Positions 1-6,456 of a DNA stretch of 17,294 nt are shown in pieces. Source of the DNA: an uncultured Clostridia bacterium. GTDB taxonomy: Bacteria; Bacillota; Clostridia; Christensenellales; Borkfalkiaceae. The stretch covers positions 1 through 17,294 of the forward strand of contig CAMPBJ010000005.1 in the NCBI GenBank assembly GCA_946637575.1, read 5' to 3'. The notes beneath the pieces were generated by a model. That model was not told the DNA's origin, did no database searches, and saw only the letters and a program-made list of their open reading frames with translations. Each line of letters starts with the position of its first letter. The first letter of the stretch is position 1. Both the position numbers and the translations under genes were made by a program.

Positions 1-1
1 A

Positions 2-769
2 GAGTGGGCGCTTTTAAACTTCTTTATATCCGAACACTTAAAGGACGGGTACGAGTTTATCCTTCCCCCGCACCAACTCTCGTATAACTGCGGTTTAGGC
101 GCGGGGCAGTTCCCCAAGTTTTCGGACGAAGTTTACTGGCTAGACTGCGACGAGGACAGAAAGAAAAACCGTTTTATGCTGCCGACGGCGGAGACCGCGC
201 TCGTAAACATGTTCGCGGGAGAGATACTCGAAGAGGATAAACTTCCCTTAAAGTTCTTCGCTTACACCCCCTGTTACCGCAAAGAAGCCGGCTCTTACCG
301 TGCGGAAGAACGCGGCATGATACGCGGACATCAGTTTAACAAGGTCGAAATGGTACAGTACGCGCACCCCGAACACTCCAAAGAGGCGTTCGAGGAACTC
401 GTAAACAAAGCCGCGTCCCTTATGGAAAAGTTGGGACTTCACTTCAGAGTTTCAAAACTCGCCGCGGGCGACTGCTCGGCGTCCATGGCGCGCACCTACG
501 ATATCGAAGTGTGGATCCCGTCGATGCAGATATATAAGGAAGTTTCGTCCGTTTCCAACGCGAACGACTATCAGGCAAGGAGAAACAACACGAAGTTCAA
601 AAACTCCAAGACCGGAAAGAACGAATTCGTCCACACCTTAAACGGCTCGGGACTTGCGACTTCGCGCGTGTTCCCCGCGATAATCGAACAGTATCAGAAC
701 GAGGACGGTTCTATCACGATCCCCGAAGTACTGCGCCCGTTTATGAACGGACAGGAAGTAATAAGATAG
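2..769 (+). CDS. serS: Seryl-tRNA synthetase, C-terminal part (5' end outside window)
   Basis: Charges tRNA-Ser with serine in the cytoplasm (class II aminoacyl-tRNA synthetase). The reading frame is open from base 2, so the gene enters from the left; 255 residues are present, against about 420-430 for the whole enzyme. The N-terminal coiled-coil arm and the start of the catalytic domain are missing. Visible class II signatures are a motif-1-like WALLNFFISEHL at the edge, motif 2 (CYRKEAGSYRAEERGMIRGHQF, with the ATP-binding arginines) and motif 3 (SGLATSRVFPAIIEQYQ), followed by the usual ending IPEVLRPFMNGQEVI. The first internal ATG, at 176, lies within the domain and is not the start. A strong terminator follows 15 bases after the stop codon. 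Confidence 0.97.
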   Translation, partial: EWALLNFFISEHLKDGYEFILPPHQLSYNCGLGAGQFPKFSDEVYWLDCDEDRKKNRFMLPTAETALVNMFAGEILEEDKLPLKFFAYTPCYRKEAGSYRAEERGMIRGHQFNKVEMVQYAHPEHSKEAFEELVNKAASLMEKLGLHFRVSKLAAGDCSASMARTYDIEVWIPSMQIYKEVSSVSNANDYQARRNNTKFKNSKTGKNEFVHTLNGSGLATSRVFPAIIEQYQNEDGSITIPEVLRPFMNGQEVIR

Positions 770-784
770 TAAAAAAAATGAATC

Positions 785-815
785 GGCGGAAGGAAACTTC
801 CGCCTTTTTCTTTTT
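785..815 (+). terminator. Intrinsic terminator of serS
   Basis: An 8-bp perfect GC-rich stem (785-792 with 797-804) closes a GAAA tetraloop. It is followed by a T-rich run interrupted by one C. It lies directly after serS and before the next promoter, so serS and the membrane protein gene are separate transcripts. Confidence 0.93.
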
Positions 816-834
816 AAAAGCGAACTTTTTCGAT

Positions 835-863
835 TTGACAAAGCAAATCAAATACTGTATAAT
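835..863 (+). promoter_or_regulatory. Sigma-A-type promoter giving a leaderless or near-leaderless transcript
   Basis: A consensus TTGACA (835-840), a 17-base spacer and a consensus TATAAT (858-863). The expected start point, about 7 bases downstream, is near G870, while the ATG of the next gene is at 873. The mRNA would then have only about 2-3 untranslated bases, and there is no Shine-Dalgarno sequence before this ATG. The 4848 gene has the same geometry. Confidence 0.88.
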
Positions 864-872
864 AATCGCGCT

Positions 873-2189
873 ATGCTAATTAACGACGAGGAAACGCGTA
901 TTCAGAAAATCGAGATAGACGAAAATACCAACGAACCGTCTATCGTCGTATTAAAAGAAAGCGAAATTCCGACCGAAAATCTTAAAAAGAACAAAAAAGA
1001 ACTGCCCGAAGTGGTGTTGAAACACCCGAAACAGATCAGAATGTCCGAAGTTATCGGATTTGAAACGGACAAGTCCATAAACAGGCGCAAGAGAGTACTA
1101 AAAAACATCGTAACCGTCCTGTTTATAGCCCTCGTCGTGGCGGTCTTAGTCTATACCGCGGTAAACGACTTTACGAGCAACCGCCTTCCGTCAATGGAAG
1201 TCGTCGGCGAAACTCTGCGCGAAAACTGGTATTATCTCATATTCGCCTTTATTTCGGTAGGACTTTTCTTTCTTGCGAAAGGCGCGGGAAGATCCGCGGT
1301 GTGCAGATCCGTTACCGGCAAGTTTATGCCGACCACCGCTTTTAACGCGGGCGTCGTTTGTCAATTTTATAACAACATTACTCCGCTCGCGATGGGCGGA
1401 CAACCGTTTGAAATATCTTACTACGTGAAAAAGGGTATCGACGGCGGGCATGCGTCGTCCGTTACCATATCGACCTACCTTATCAATATGTTCGTTTACG
1501 CGACGTTGTTTTTGCTTTCAATTCTCGCGTATAAAAACAACTGGCTCGGCTACGCGCCGAACGCCAACGGCGAATCGATATACAGTTACTTTCCGTCGTA
1601 CATATATATCGCGGCGATTATAGGAACTGTGATCAGCCTGTTCGCGCCCTTGTCCATACTCGTCTTCTGCCTGTTCCCGAAACTCGGCGCGATCCTCGTC
1701 AACGCGTACGTTTGGTTAGTGTCCAAACTCCATCTTACGAAGAACGCAAAAACGTTGAAAGTAAAGATACTCCGCTCTGTCATCGTCAACGCGCACTCGA
1801 TGAAGAAACTTTTCAAAAAACCGGCGACGCTTTCGTTTGCGACCGTGTTCAGTATCGCGGAGGCTCTTGCGAACGCGTCCATCGCCTACTTTACTTTAAG
1901 GTTTTTCGGCTTCAACTGGGCGTCCGACGGGTTTTTGGAGTGGATGCAGGTCGTTAACGCGGTGCTTTTGATCACGGCGGCGGCATCCTTTAACCCCACC
2001 CCCGGAAGTTCGGGCGCGGCTGACTTTTCGTTCTATTCCTTATTCTCGAAAGAACTTCTTCCCGGCTTTGCCTTCCCCGCAATGCTTTCGTGGAGACTTT
2101 TGACTTTCTATCTTATGATCCTCTTCGGATTCGTCTACATAAAGACGATCATAAAAAAGGATCTCGCGCATTTGGAACACGTAGATTAA
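873..2189 (+). CDS. Flippase-like integral membrane protein (LPG synthase TM / UPF0104 family)
   Basis: A 438-aa membrane protein of the lysylphosphatidylglycerol synthase transmembrane family (AglD/MprF-like membrane half, PF03706). Related proteins are flippases or lipid-modifying membrane proteins; the substrate here is unknown. Residues 1-75 are a charged, presumably cytoplasmic extension. Hydrophobic segments begin near residue 78. Family motifs are TPLAMGGQPFE (about 170-180) and FNPTPGSSGAADF in the C-terminal third, which matches the usual P-x-PGG/S-x-G signature. No soluble synthetase domain is fused. The start is set by the promoter only 9 bases upstream; no ribosome binding site is visible. 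A later ATG (M57) also lacks a good site and would cut into the extension. It is monocistronic and converges on the glycosyltransferase gene. Confidence 0.88.
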   Translation: MLINDEETRIQKIEIDENTNEPSIVVLKESEIPTENLKKNKKELPEVVLKHPKQIRMSEVIGFETDKSINRRKRVLKNIVTVLFIALVVAVLVYTAVNDFTSNRLPSMEVVGETLRENWYYLIFAFISVGLFFLAKGAGRSAVCRSVTGKFMPTTAFNAGVVCQFYNNITPLAMGGQPFEISYYVKKGIDGGHASSVTISTYLINMFVYATLFLLSILAYKNNWLGYAPNANGESIYSYFPSYIYIAAIIGTVISLFAPLSILVFCLFPKLGAILVNAYVWLVSKLHLTKNAKTLKVKILRSVIVNAHSMKKLFKKPATLSFATVFSIAEALANASIAYFTLRFFGFNWASDGFLEWMQVVNAVLLITAAASFNPTPGSSGAADFSFYSLFSKELLPGFAFPAMLSWRLLTFYLMILFGFVYIKTIIKKDLAHLEHVD

Positions 2190-2205
2190 GTTACGAAAAA
2201 AAACG

Positions 2206-2238
2206 ACGCGGAAAGGCGATTGCCTTTCCGCGTTTTTT
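2206..2238. terminator. Bidirectional terminator between convergent genes
   Basis: A perfect 12-bp stem (2206-2217 with 2222-2233) has a GATT loop and is followed by six T. An A-run on the left (about 2196-2203) supplies the T-run for the minus strand. It can serve both the flippase-like gene and the glycosyltransferase gene. Confidence 0.93.
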
Positions 2239-2253
2239 AGTTTACTTTTGTTT

Positions 2254-3027
2254 TCAGTACAGTTTTTCGAGCGATCTCACTTTCATTTTGGTGTAAAGTC
2301 TCGTAAGTCCGTCGAAACCCTTCCGCCCGACGACTTTTCTTACTCCGCGCAAGAACTTGTAAAGAAAACTGTCCGTCGGAAGCCACGTCGAGTCGTACAA
2401 ATGGATGGCGTAGGTGTTTTCGGTCTTTTCCGTTTTGCCGGTGGTAAAATCCTTCGCGCAGAAATAATCGCGCGAAACGACCATAATGCCGTCGCCCAAC
2501 GCCTGCTCCTTTCCGTCGATTTTAAGTCCGTAACGCTTTTTTAAATACGCCGTCATCTTTATCGAGTTGGGATCGTCGTCGAACTTTCTGCCTCTTACAA
2601 AGTGCGAACTTTCGTAAACGTCGATCATATCTTTCACCCACTTTTGCTTGGGTTTGACGATGATCGTGCCCATGGCGATGTTCGCGCCGTTTTCAAAGCC
2701 GATGACCGTGTCGTTTTCAAGAAGGTCGTCGAAAGACTTCACGACTTCGACGTCCATATCGAGATATATACCGCCGTATTCGTAAAGCGCTTTAAGTCTT
2801 ACGTAATCCGAGGCGAACGCGAACTTTCTGTTCTCCACCGCCTCTTTTATAAAGTCGCAACAGTTGACGTCGAAGTTTTCTTCGTTCCACTCTATAATTT
2901 GATAATCAGGACAGTTATTCTTCCAAGTGGCGATCCGCTCTTCCTGTAACGCCGTTTTAGGTTTGCCGCCGAGCCAGACGTAATGTATGATTTTAGGCAC
3001 GGCACAAGCAGAATTGACTTCTTCCAT
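2254..3027 (-). CDS. GT32-type (DXD) sugar transferase
   Basis: A 257-aa protein of the Gly_transf_sug / OCH1-like family (PF04488), cytoplasmic or membrane-associated, which transfers a sugar from a nucleotide donor, typically in surface polysaccharide or glycolipid synthesis. Signatures are PKIIHYVWLGG (11-21) and the block ending EYGGIYLDMD, whose D90-x-D92 is the metal and nucleotide-sugar binding motif. The C-terminal 30 residues are basic and may hold it at the membrane. AAGGAAG precedes the ATG. It starts 24 bases after the aminotransferase stop codon and is probably the last gene of that operon. The pairing with amino acid metabolism is unusual. The acceptor and sugar cannot be read from sequence. 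Confidence 0.9.
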   Translation of the reverse strand: MEEVNSACAVPKIIHYVWLGGKPKTALQEERIATWKNNCPDYQIIEWNEENFDVNCCDFIKEAVENRKFAFASDYVRLKALYEYGGIYLDMDVEVVKSFDDLLENDTVIGFENGANIAMGTIIVKPKQKWVKDMIDVYESSHFVRGRKFDDDPNSIKMTAYLKKRYGLKIDGKEQALGDGIMVVSRDYFCAKDFTTGKTEKTENTYAIHLYDSTWLPTDSFLYKFLRGVRKVVGRKGFDGLTRLYTKMKVRSLEKLY

Positions 3028-3051
3028 TTCTTCCTTATGTAATTTACTTAT

Positions 3052-4233
3052 TTATTTAATGGGGTTTTTGAGTTCGTCTATAAACTCTTTTATTTTATTC
3101 GTCGCGGTAACGAGGTTTTTCATCGAATATGCGTAAGAACACCTTACGTAGTCTTTTCCGAACTCACCGAACGCGCTCCCAGGAACTACCGCGACTTTCT
3201 TCGATTTAAGAAGTCTTTCCGCAAATTCGTCGCCCGAAAGATTTAAACTCTTTACGCACGGGAAAATATAGAACGCGCCTTTTGGCTCGAAACAGGAAAG
3301 TCCCATTTCGGTGAACGCGCGGAACATAAACTTTCTTCTTCTATCGTACTCGTCCCGCATTTCCGAAACACTCTTAAAGTTGTCCTTTTCGCCGGACTTT
3401 AAGCCCTCTAACGCGGCGTACTGTGAAAAGATAGGCGCGCAGATCGCGGAATACTGGTGGATCTTTACGATCGCGTTTATCATTTCCTTTTCGGCGCAGA
3501 CGTAACCTATTCTCCAACCGGTCATCGCAAAGGACTTGGAAAATCCGCTGATTAAAACGACTCTCCCTTTAAGTTCCTTAAAACTTGCGGCGGAAACCCT
3601 TTCCGCGCCGTAAACGAGTTCGCCGTATATTTCGTCAGCGATAACGAGAAGATCGTGTTTTACGATAACGGGTATTATTTTCTCGATATCCGCTCTCTCC
3701 ATAACCCCGCCCGTGGGGTTATTTGGGTACGGGAATATCAACGCCTTGGTTTTGGGCGTTATCACGCGTTCCAACTCTTCGGGAGTTAAAATAAACCCGT
3801 TATCCCCGCTGCACGCGACGGAGACGGGCTTTCCGCCCGAAAGAAGAACGCAAGGCTCGTATGAAACGTAACTCGGATCGGGGATCAAAACTTCGTCCCC
3901 CGTATCCACGATAGCGCGAAGGGCAAGGTCTATCGCTTCGCTCGCTCCGAGCGTTATAACCATTTCGTCCGACTTAAAGTCCGCGTTAAACCGCGTTTTT
4001 AAGTATTTCGATATACTCTCGCGAAGACTTAAGAGTCCGCGGTTCGACGTATATTGAGTGTACCCTCTTTTTATCGCGGATATACCCGCGTCTCTGACGT
4101 TCCACGGCGTGATAAAGTCAGGTTCGCCGACGCCTAAAGAGATAACGTCTTCCATCTCGGACGCGATATCGAAAAACTTTCTGATTCCGGACGGTTTAAG
4201 GCTCTTTACCTTTTCTGATATAAAATCTCTCAT
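3052..4233 (-). CDS. PLP-dependent class I/II aminotransferase, AlaT-like
   Basis: A 393-aa fold-type I aminotransferase that moves an amino group between an amino acid and a 2-oxoacid in the cytoplasm. Visible residues are NNPTGG (171-176), the ADEIYGEL aspartate (D200), the Schiff-base lysine in SGFSKSFAMTGWRIGY (K233) and the substrate-carboxylate arginine in YVRCSYA (R364). Its ATG follows the TAA of the Lrp-type gene with no bases between them, so the two are translationally coupled. An Lrp regulator followed by this kind of aminotransferase matches Bacillus subtilis alaR-alaT (yugG-yugH), where the enzyme acts on alanine. I infer alanine/pyruvate activity, but aspartate or aromatic substrates are possible within the family. 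Confidence 0.93.
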   Translation of the reverse strand: MRDFISEKVKSLKPSGIRKFFDIASEMEDVISLGVGEPDFITPWNVRDAGISAIKRGYTQYTSNRGLLSLRESISKYLKTRFNADFKSDEMVITLGASEAIDLALRAIVDTGDEVLIPDPSYVSYEPCVLLSGGKPVSVACSGDNGFILTPEELERVITPKTKALIFPYPNNPTGGVMERADIEKIIPVIVKHDLLVIADEIYGELVYGAERVSAASFKELKGRVVLISGFSKSFAMTGWRIGYVCAEKEMINAIVKIHQYSAICAPIFSQYAALEGLKSGEKDNFKSVSEMRDEYDRRRKFMFRAFTEMGLSCFEPKGAFYIFPCVKSLNLSGDEFAERLLKSKKVAVVPGSAFGEFGKDYVRCSYAYSMKNLVTATNKIKEFIDELKNPIK

Positions 4234-4725
4234 TTATGCACCGACGATCTCTCTTTCGCCGTCCTTTCCCTTCTTGGTGATCTGCCCTTCGATCTTGTAC
4301 TTTTTCAAAATAAAATGCGTTTGTACGCTGGTGATCCCGTCTATCACCGAAAGTTTTTCGGAAATAAACTCCGCGATCTCGGAAATGTCGTTCCCTTCCA
4401 CAAACACCGCAAGGTCGAACCCTCCGCTCATTAAATACATACTCGTAACTTCGTTAAAGTTATAGAGTTCCTCGGCGTATTCGTTGAAACTTTTGAGTTT
4501 CTGGAGGGCGACTTTTACTTCGATAAGCGCCTCCACCTTGTTTTCTTTGATAAGATCTCTATTCAAAATCGTTGTATATTTTACGATAAGTCCTTCTTTT
4601 TCCATAGACTTTATCACGTTTTCGACTTCCGCCTTAGAAGAGCCGACGATTTTTGCAATATCTTCGTCCGTATATCTTGCGTTTTCTGTTAAAAGCGCTA
4701 AAACCGAATCTTTTAAGTTTTCCAT
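4234..4725 (-). CDS. Lrp/AsnC-family transcriptional regulator, AlaR-like
   Basis: A 163-aa DNA-binding regulator that usually senses an amino acid and forms dimers to octamers. Residues about 1-55 form the AsnC-type winged helix-turn-helix (TDEDIAKIVGSSKAEVENVIKSMEKEGLI). Residues about 65-140 form the RAM ligand-binding domain. The charged tail after KYKIEGQ is a little longer than usual. A strong GGAGGAG lies five bases before the ATG. It is the first gene of the operon with the aminotransferase, so control of its neighbour and of itself is likely. An inverted repeat at the predicted transcription start (4752-4765) is a possible operator. Confidence 0.93.
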   Translation of the reverse strand: MENLKDSVLALLTENARYTDEDIAKIVGSSKAEVENVIKSMEKEGLIVKYTTILNRDLIKENKVEALIEVKVALQKLKSFNEYAEELYNFNEVTSMYLMSGGFDLAVFVEGNDISEIAEFISEKLSVIDGITSVQTHFILKKYKIEGQITKKGKDGEREIVGA

Positions 4726-4751
4726 TGTTTGCTCCTCCGTTTTTATTCTCC

Positions 4752-4765
4752 CCGCTTACAAGCGG
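4752..4765. promoter_or_regulatory. Inverted repeat at the lrp-type transcription start, possible operator
   Basis: CCGCT-TACA-AGCGG lies just downstream of the -10 element, at the expected start of the lrp-type transcript. It could be a small 5' hairpin or a binding site for the regulator itself. Autoregulation is common in this family, but this sequence does not match a consensus I can vouch for. Confidence 0.4.
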
Positions 4766-4773
4766 TTTTGCCT

Positions 4774-4802
4774 ATTGTAACCTTTTTACGCCGTTTTGTC
4801 AA
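4774..4802 (-). promoter_or_regulatory. Promoter of the lrp-aminotransferase-glycosyltransferase operon
   Basis: On the minus strand: TTGACA (4802-4797), a 17-base spacer and TACAAT (4779-4774). It is back to back with the plus-strand promoter of the 4848 gene; the two -35 boxes are seven bases apart, so a factor bound here could affect both. Confidence 0.87.
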
Positions 4803-4809
4803 CTTAAAC

Positions 4810-4838
4810 TTGATAACAATAAGTTTTTGTGGTAAAAT
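4810..4838 (+). promoter_or_regulatory. Extended -10 promoter giving a leaderless or near-leaderless transcript
   Basis: TTGATA (4810-4815), a 17-base spacer and TAAAAT (4833-4838) with an upstream TGG (extended -10). The expected start is near G4845, three bases before the ATG at 4848. As at 873, nine bases separate the -10 box from the ATG and the start is preceded by GCGCT. Confidence 0.85.
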
Positions 4839-4847
4839 AGTTGCGCT

Positions 4848-5114
4848 ATGGTAAAGATTTGGGCAAAAGTCATAAAGGACGATAAAATAGTTAAACAGTA
4901 CACCTTCGAACTCGACGAGACGATAGATTACTCGCTGTTTTTCGACTATTTGGAAGATATCTGTTCAAATCTCGATATCGGAACGCCGGTTTTACTTAAA
5001 ACCCACCTTTTTAACTACGCAAAATATAACACCGTGCGTTTTATACAGGACGATTTTGTGGAAAAGATAAATTTCGACAAACTCGTTTTGGAAAACGTCG
5101 CGGGGAAGGTATAA
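4848..5114 (+). CDS. Small conserved-looking protein of unknown function (88 aa)
   Basis: An 88-aa soluble protein with no signal peptide or membrane segment: a beta-rich N-terminus (KIWAKVIKDDKIVKQYTFEL), an acidic aromatic middle (DYSLFFDYLEDICSNLDI) and a stretch PVLLKTHLFNYAKYNTVRF. The look is of a compact domain conserved in Clostridia, but I cannot name a family. No ribosome binding site precedes the ATG; the promoter is so close that the mRNA should be leaderless, which fixes the start. No terminator separates it from the DUF378 gene 41 bases later, so the two probably share a transcript. Confidence 0.8.
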   Translation: MVKIWAKVIKDDKIVKQYTFELDETIDYSLFFDYLEDICSNLDIGTPVLLKTHLFNYAKYNTVRFIQDDFVEKINFDKLVLENVAGKV

Positions 5115-5155
5115 TTTTCTTTGCTTTTGCCCACCCTGTTTTTAAGGGGGTAAGT

Positions 5156-5374
5156 ATGAAAGTTACGACGATTATTGCTTTTATTCTCGTTTTGATCGGC
5201 GCGATCGTTTGGCTCCTTATCGGGCTATTCGACTTTAATATCGTTACGCTTATATTAGGTAGCGGCGCCGGAACGGTTGTGGCAAGAGTTATCTATTCAC
5301 TCGTCGGAATATCCGCTTTATGGCTCATATTCTACTGGATAGTTTACAATCCGTTCAAAACGGTCGAAAGATAA
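5156..5374 (+). CDS. DUF378-family small membrane protein
   Basis: A 72-aa protein with two hydrophobic helices (about 5-26 and 44-65). The first is followed by a GLFDFN-type turn, and a glycine-rich loop (LGSGAGTVVARVIYSLVGISAL) leads into the second. This is the DUF378 (YuzA-like) layout: W-x-LIGLF, then R-x-IY-x-LVG. The function of the family is unknown; the protein sits in the cytoplasmic membrane. AAGGGGG (5144-5150) gives a well-spaced start. It is the second gene after the 88-aa protein, and a bidirectional terminator follows. Confidence 0.85.
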   Translation: MKVTTIIAFILVLIGAIVWLLIGLFDFNIVTLILGSGAGTVVARVIYSLVGISALWLIFYWIVYNPFKTVER

Positions 5375-5393
5375 GTAAAAACTCCTTAAAAAG

Positions 5394-5423
5394 AAAAACT
5401 CCGGATTACGTTCGGAGTTTTTT
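5394..5423. terminator. Bidirectional terminator between the DUF378 gene and queT
   Basis: Stem 5394-5403 with 5413-5422 (core ACTCCG/CGGAGT) and a 9-base loop. It has A-runs on the left and T-runs on the right, so it can end transcripts from either side of these convergent genes. Confidence 0.88.
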
Positions 5424-5432
5424 CTTTTTTCA

Positions 5433-5996
5433 TTATTCCGCACTCTCCTGCGTTTCGTTCGTTTCTTCTTTTTCTTCTTCCTCGTCGTTTTTAAAGAACC
5501 TTAATTTCGCGGTAAGTCGCTTCATCGCAAAAAAGAGCGGGATACCCAAGGCGTAGATCCAAACGCTTTGGGTAAGCAGCATCTGTAAAAAGTAAGTGAT
5601 ATACGCCGCCCAACTGTCGGCGGAAACCAGAATTATTATAACGGGGATACCTACCGCGTTTAGAAGAATCGGCGGAAGTCCGCCGAGAATAACGGAAAGA
5701 AAGTTTCTTTTTAACGCCTTACCTATATAAAAGGTAGTCGCCGCGGCGATAAGCGTAATTAAACTTCCGAAGACTATATCGTATATTCCGTAACCGGACA
5801 TAAGGTTTGCAAGCGCGCACCCGACGAAAAGCCCCGGTATCGCTTCGGGGAAAAACAGCGGAAGAACGGTAAGCGCTTCCGCGGGGCGGAACTGAAAAGG
5901 TCCGTATGCATAAGGCGCTAAAAGATAAGTAACCGCGGCGTAGAGCGCGGCGATAATGCCCGCGCGCGCTAACTTTTTGGTGGAAAACTTAAACAT
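5433..5996 (-). CDS. queT: QueT-family queuosine precursor transporter
   Basis: A 187-aa membrane protein of the QueT family (PF06177), the substrate-binding S component of an ECF-type transporter that imports a queuosine precursor such as preQ1 or preQ0. Characteristic segments are FRPAEALTVLPLFFPEAIPGL (about 36-56) and NLMSGYGIYDIVFGSLITLIAA, with about five or six membrane helices. The C-terminus is an unusual acidic tail (NDEEEEKEETNETQESAE). The start is set by AAGGAG (6009-6004), seven bases before the ATG. That site lies inside the expression-platform hairpin of the preQ1-I riboswitch upstream, which supports the assignment. No ECF ATPase or T-component genes lie nearby, so it probably uses a shared energizing module. 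Confidence 0.94.
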   Translation of the reverse strand: MFKFSTKKLARAGIIAALYAAVTYLLAPYAYGPFQFRPAEALTVLPLFFPEAIPGLFVGCALANLMSGYGIYDIVFGSLITLIAAATTFYIGKALKRNFLSVILGGLPPILLNAVGIPVIIILVSADSWAAYITYFLQMLLTQSVWIYALGIPLFFAMKRLTAKLRFFKNDEEEEKEETNETQESAE

Positions 5997-5997
5997 T

Positions 5998-6088
5998 AAA
6001 AAACTCCTTTTTCGGAAACAAACGAAAAAGGAGCGTAAAATATTCCGTTCTTTTTCGGTTGTTTTAGAAGTGTTATCCGAAAACCTTC
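5998..6088 (-). promoter_or_regulatory. PreQ1-I riboswitch controlling queT
   Basis: On the minus strand a compact aptamer begins at the predicted start point. P1 is GAAG/CTTC (6088-6085 with 6070-6067), followed by an 8-nt A-rich tail (UAAAACAA). The tail sequence CCGAAAA (6058-6052) forms an H-type pseudoknot with the loop sequence TTTTCGG (6083-6077). The loop end AUAACAC just before the 3' P1 strand matches the class layout. Downstream, an 11-bp hairpin (6033-6023 with 6014-6004) is followed by six T and contains the AAGGAG of queT. The tail CCGAAAAAG repeats the 3' strand of that hairpin, so it can instead pair with the hairpin's 5' strand. Ligand binding should therefore switch queT off. 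P1 is short, so class I is strong inference rather than certainty. Confidence 0.85.
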
Positions 6089-6094
6089 AAAAGT

Positions 6095-6123
6095 ATTTTA
6101 CCGTTTTCGCTTAAATAAAGCAA
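6095..6123 (-). promoter_or_regulatory. Promoter of the preQ1 riboswitch-queT transcript
   Basis: On the minus strand: TTGCTT (6123-6118), a 17-base spacer and TAAAAT (6100-6095). It places the start point near 6088, exactly at the first base of aptamer stem P1. Confidence 0.8.
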
Positions 6124-6162
6124 GTATATTTTCGGCAATTTGCAATTTTTATCGAAAAACCG

Positions 6163-6191
6163 TTGACAGAATCGCGATAAGGTATTATATT
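6163..6191 (+). promoter_or_regulatory. Promoter of the lysine riboswitch transcript
   Basis: A consensus TTGACA (6163-6168), a 17-base spacer and TATATT (6186-6191). It puts the start near 6198, about ten bases before aptamer P1. It is divergent from the queT promoter. Confidence 0.82.
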
Positions 6192-6205
6192 GTATATACA
6201 AAAAA

Positions 6206-6415
6206 TCAATAGAGGCGCGATTTTTATGATAAACGCGGAAAGGGATTTCGTTCCGCGCGGGAAAGGAAAAATCGCCGAAGAGAGTAAACTCTCCCGAAGT
6301 TTACTTGTCTGGGCGTAAGCGGAACACGTTTACGACTGTCGCAAAGGTTTTCCTTTGCGTTGAGCTATTAAATATCGATCCCTTAATCACGGTATTTAGT
6401 AGACCGTGATTTTTT
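6206..6415 (+). promoter_or_regulatory. Lysine riboswitch (L box) with terminator
   Basis: It matches the lysine aptamer in conserved sequence and helix order: AGAGGCGC after P1, GGAAAGG before the 3' P2 strand, CGCCGAAG, GACTGTC and GAGCTATT. Helices seen are P1 AATAG/CTATT (6208-6212, 6365-6369), P2 (6217-6225, 6267-6275) carrying a 7-bp hairpin, P3 (6283-6290, 6298-6305), P4 (6314-6318, 6330-6334) and P5 (6340-6347, 6352-6359). The expression platform is a terminator whose loop (6393-6402) can pair over ten positions with 6365-6374, which includes the 3' strand of P1. Lysine binding should keep P1 closed and let the terminator form, shutting off the transporter gene. Confidence 0.95.
6385..6415 (+). 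terminator. Lysine riboswitch expression-platform terminator
   Basis: Stem AATCACGGT/ACCGTGATT (6385-6393, 6403-6411) with a 9-base loop and a run of six T (6410-6415). It is conditional: the loop bases 6393-6402 belong to the competing antiterminator. Confidence 0.92.
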
Positions 6416-6456
6416 AGTTTTTATAGCCCCCTTTTATTTTGGGGAAAGGAGAAACA

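Noticed and set aside
4058..4780. Plus-strand open frames (135 and 98 aa) opposite the aminotransferase and Lrp genes
   Set aside because: Shadow frames of two clear protein families on the other strand.
5115..5155. Possible terminator between the 88-aa gene and the DUF378 gene
   Set aside because: The only inverted match (ACCC with GGGG) is very short, and its 3' half is the ribosome binding site of the next gene.
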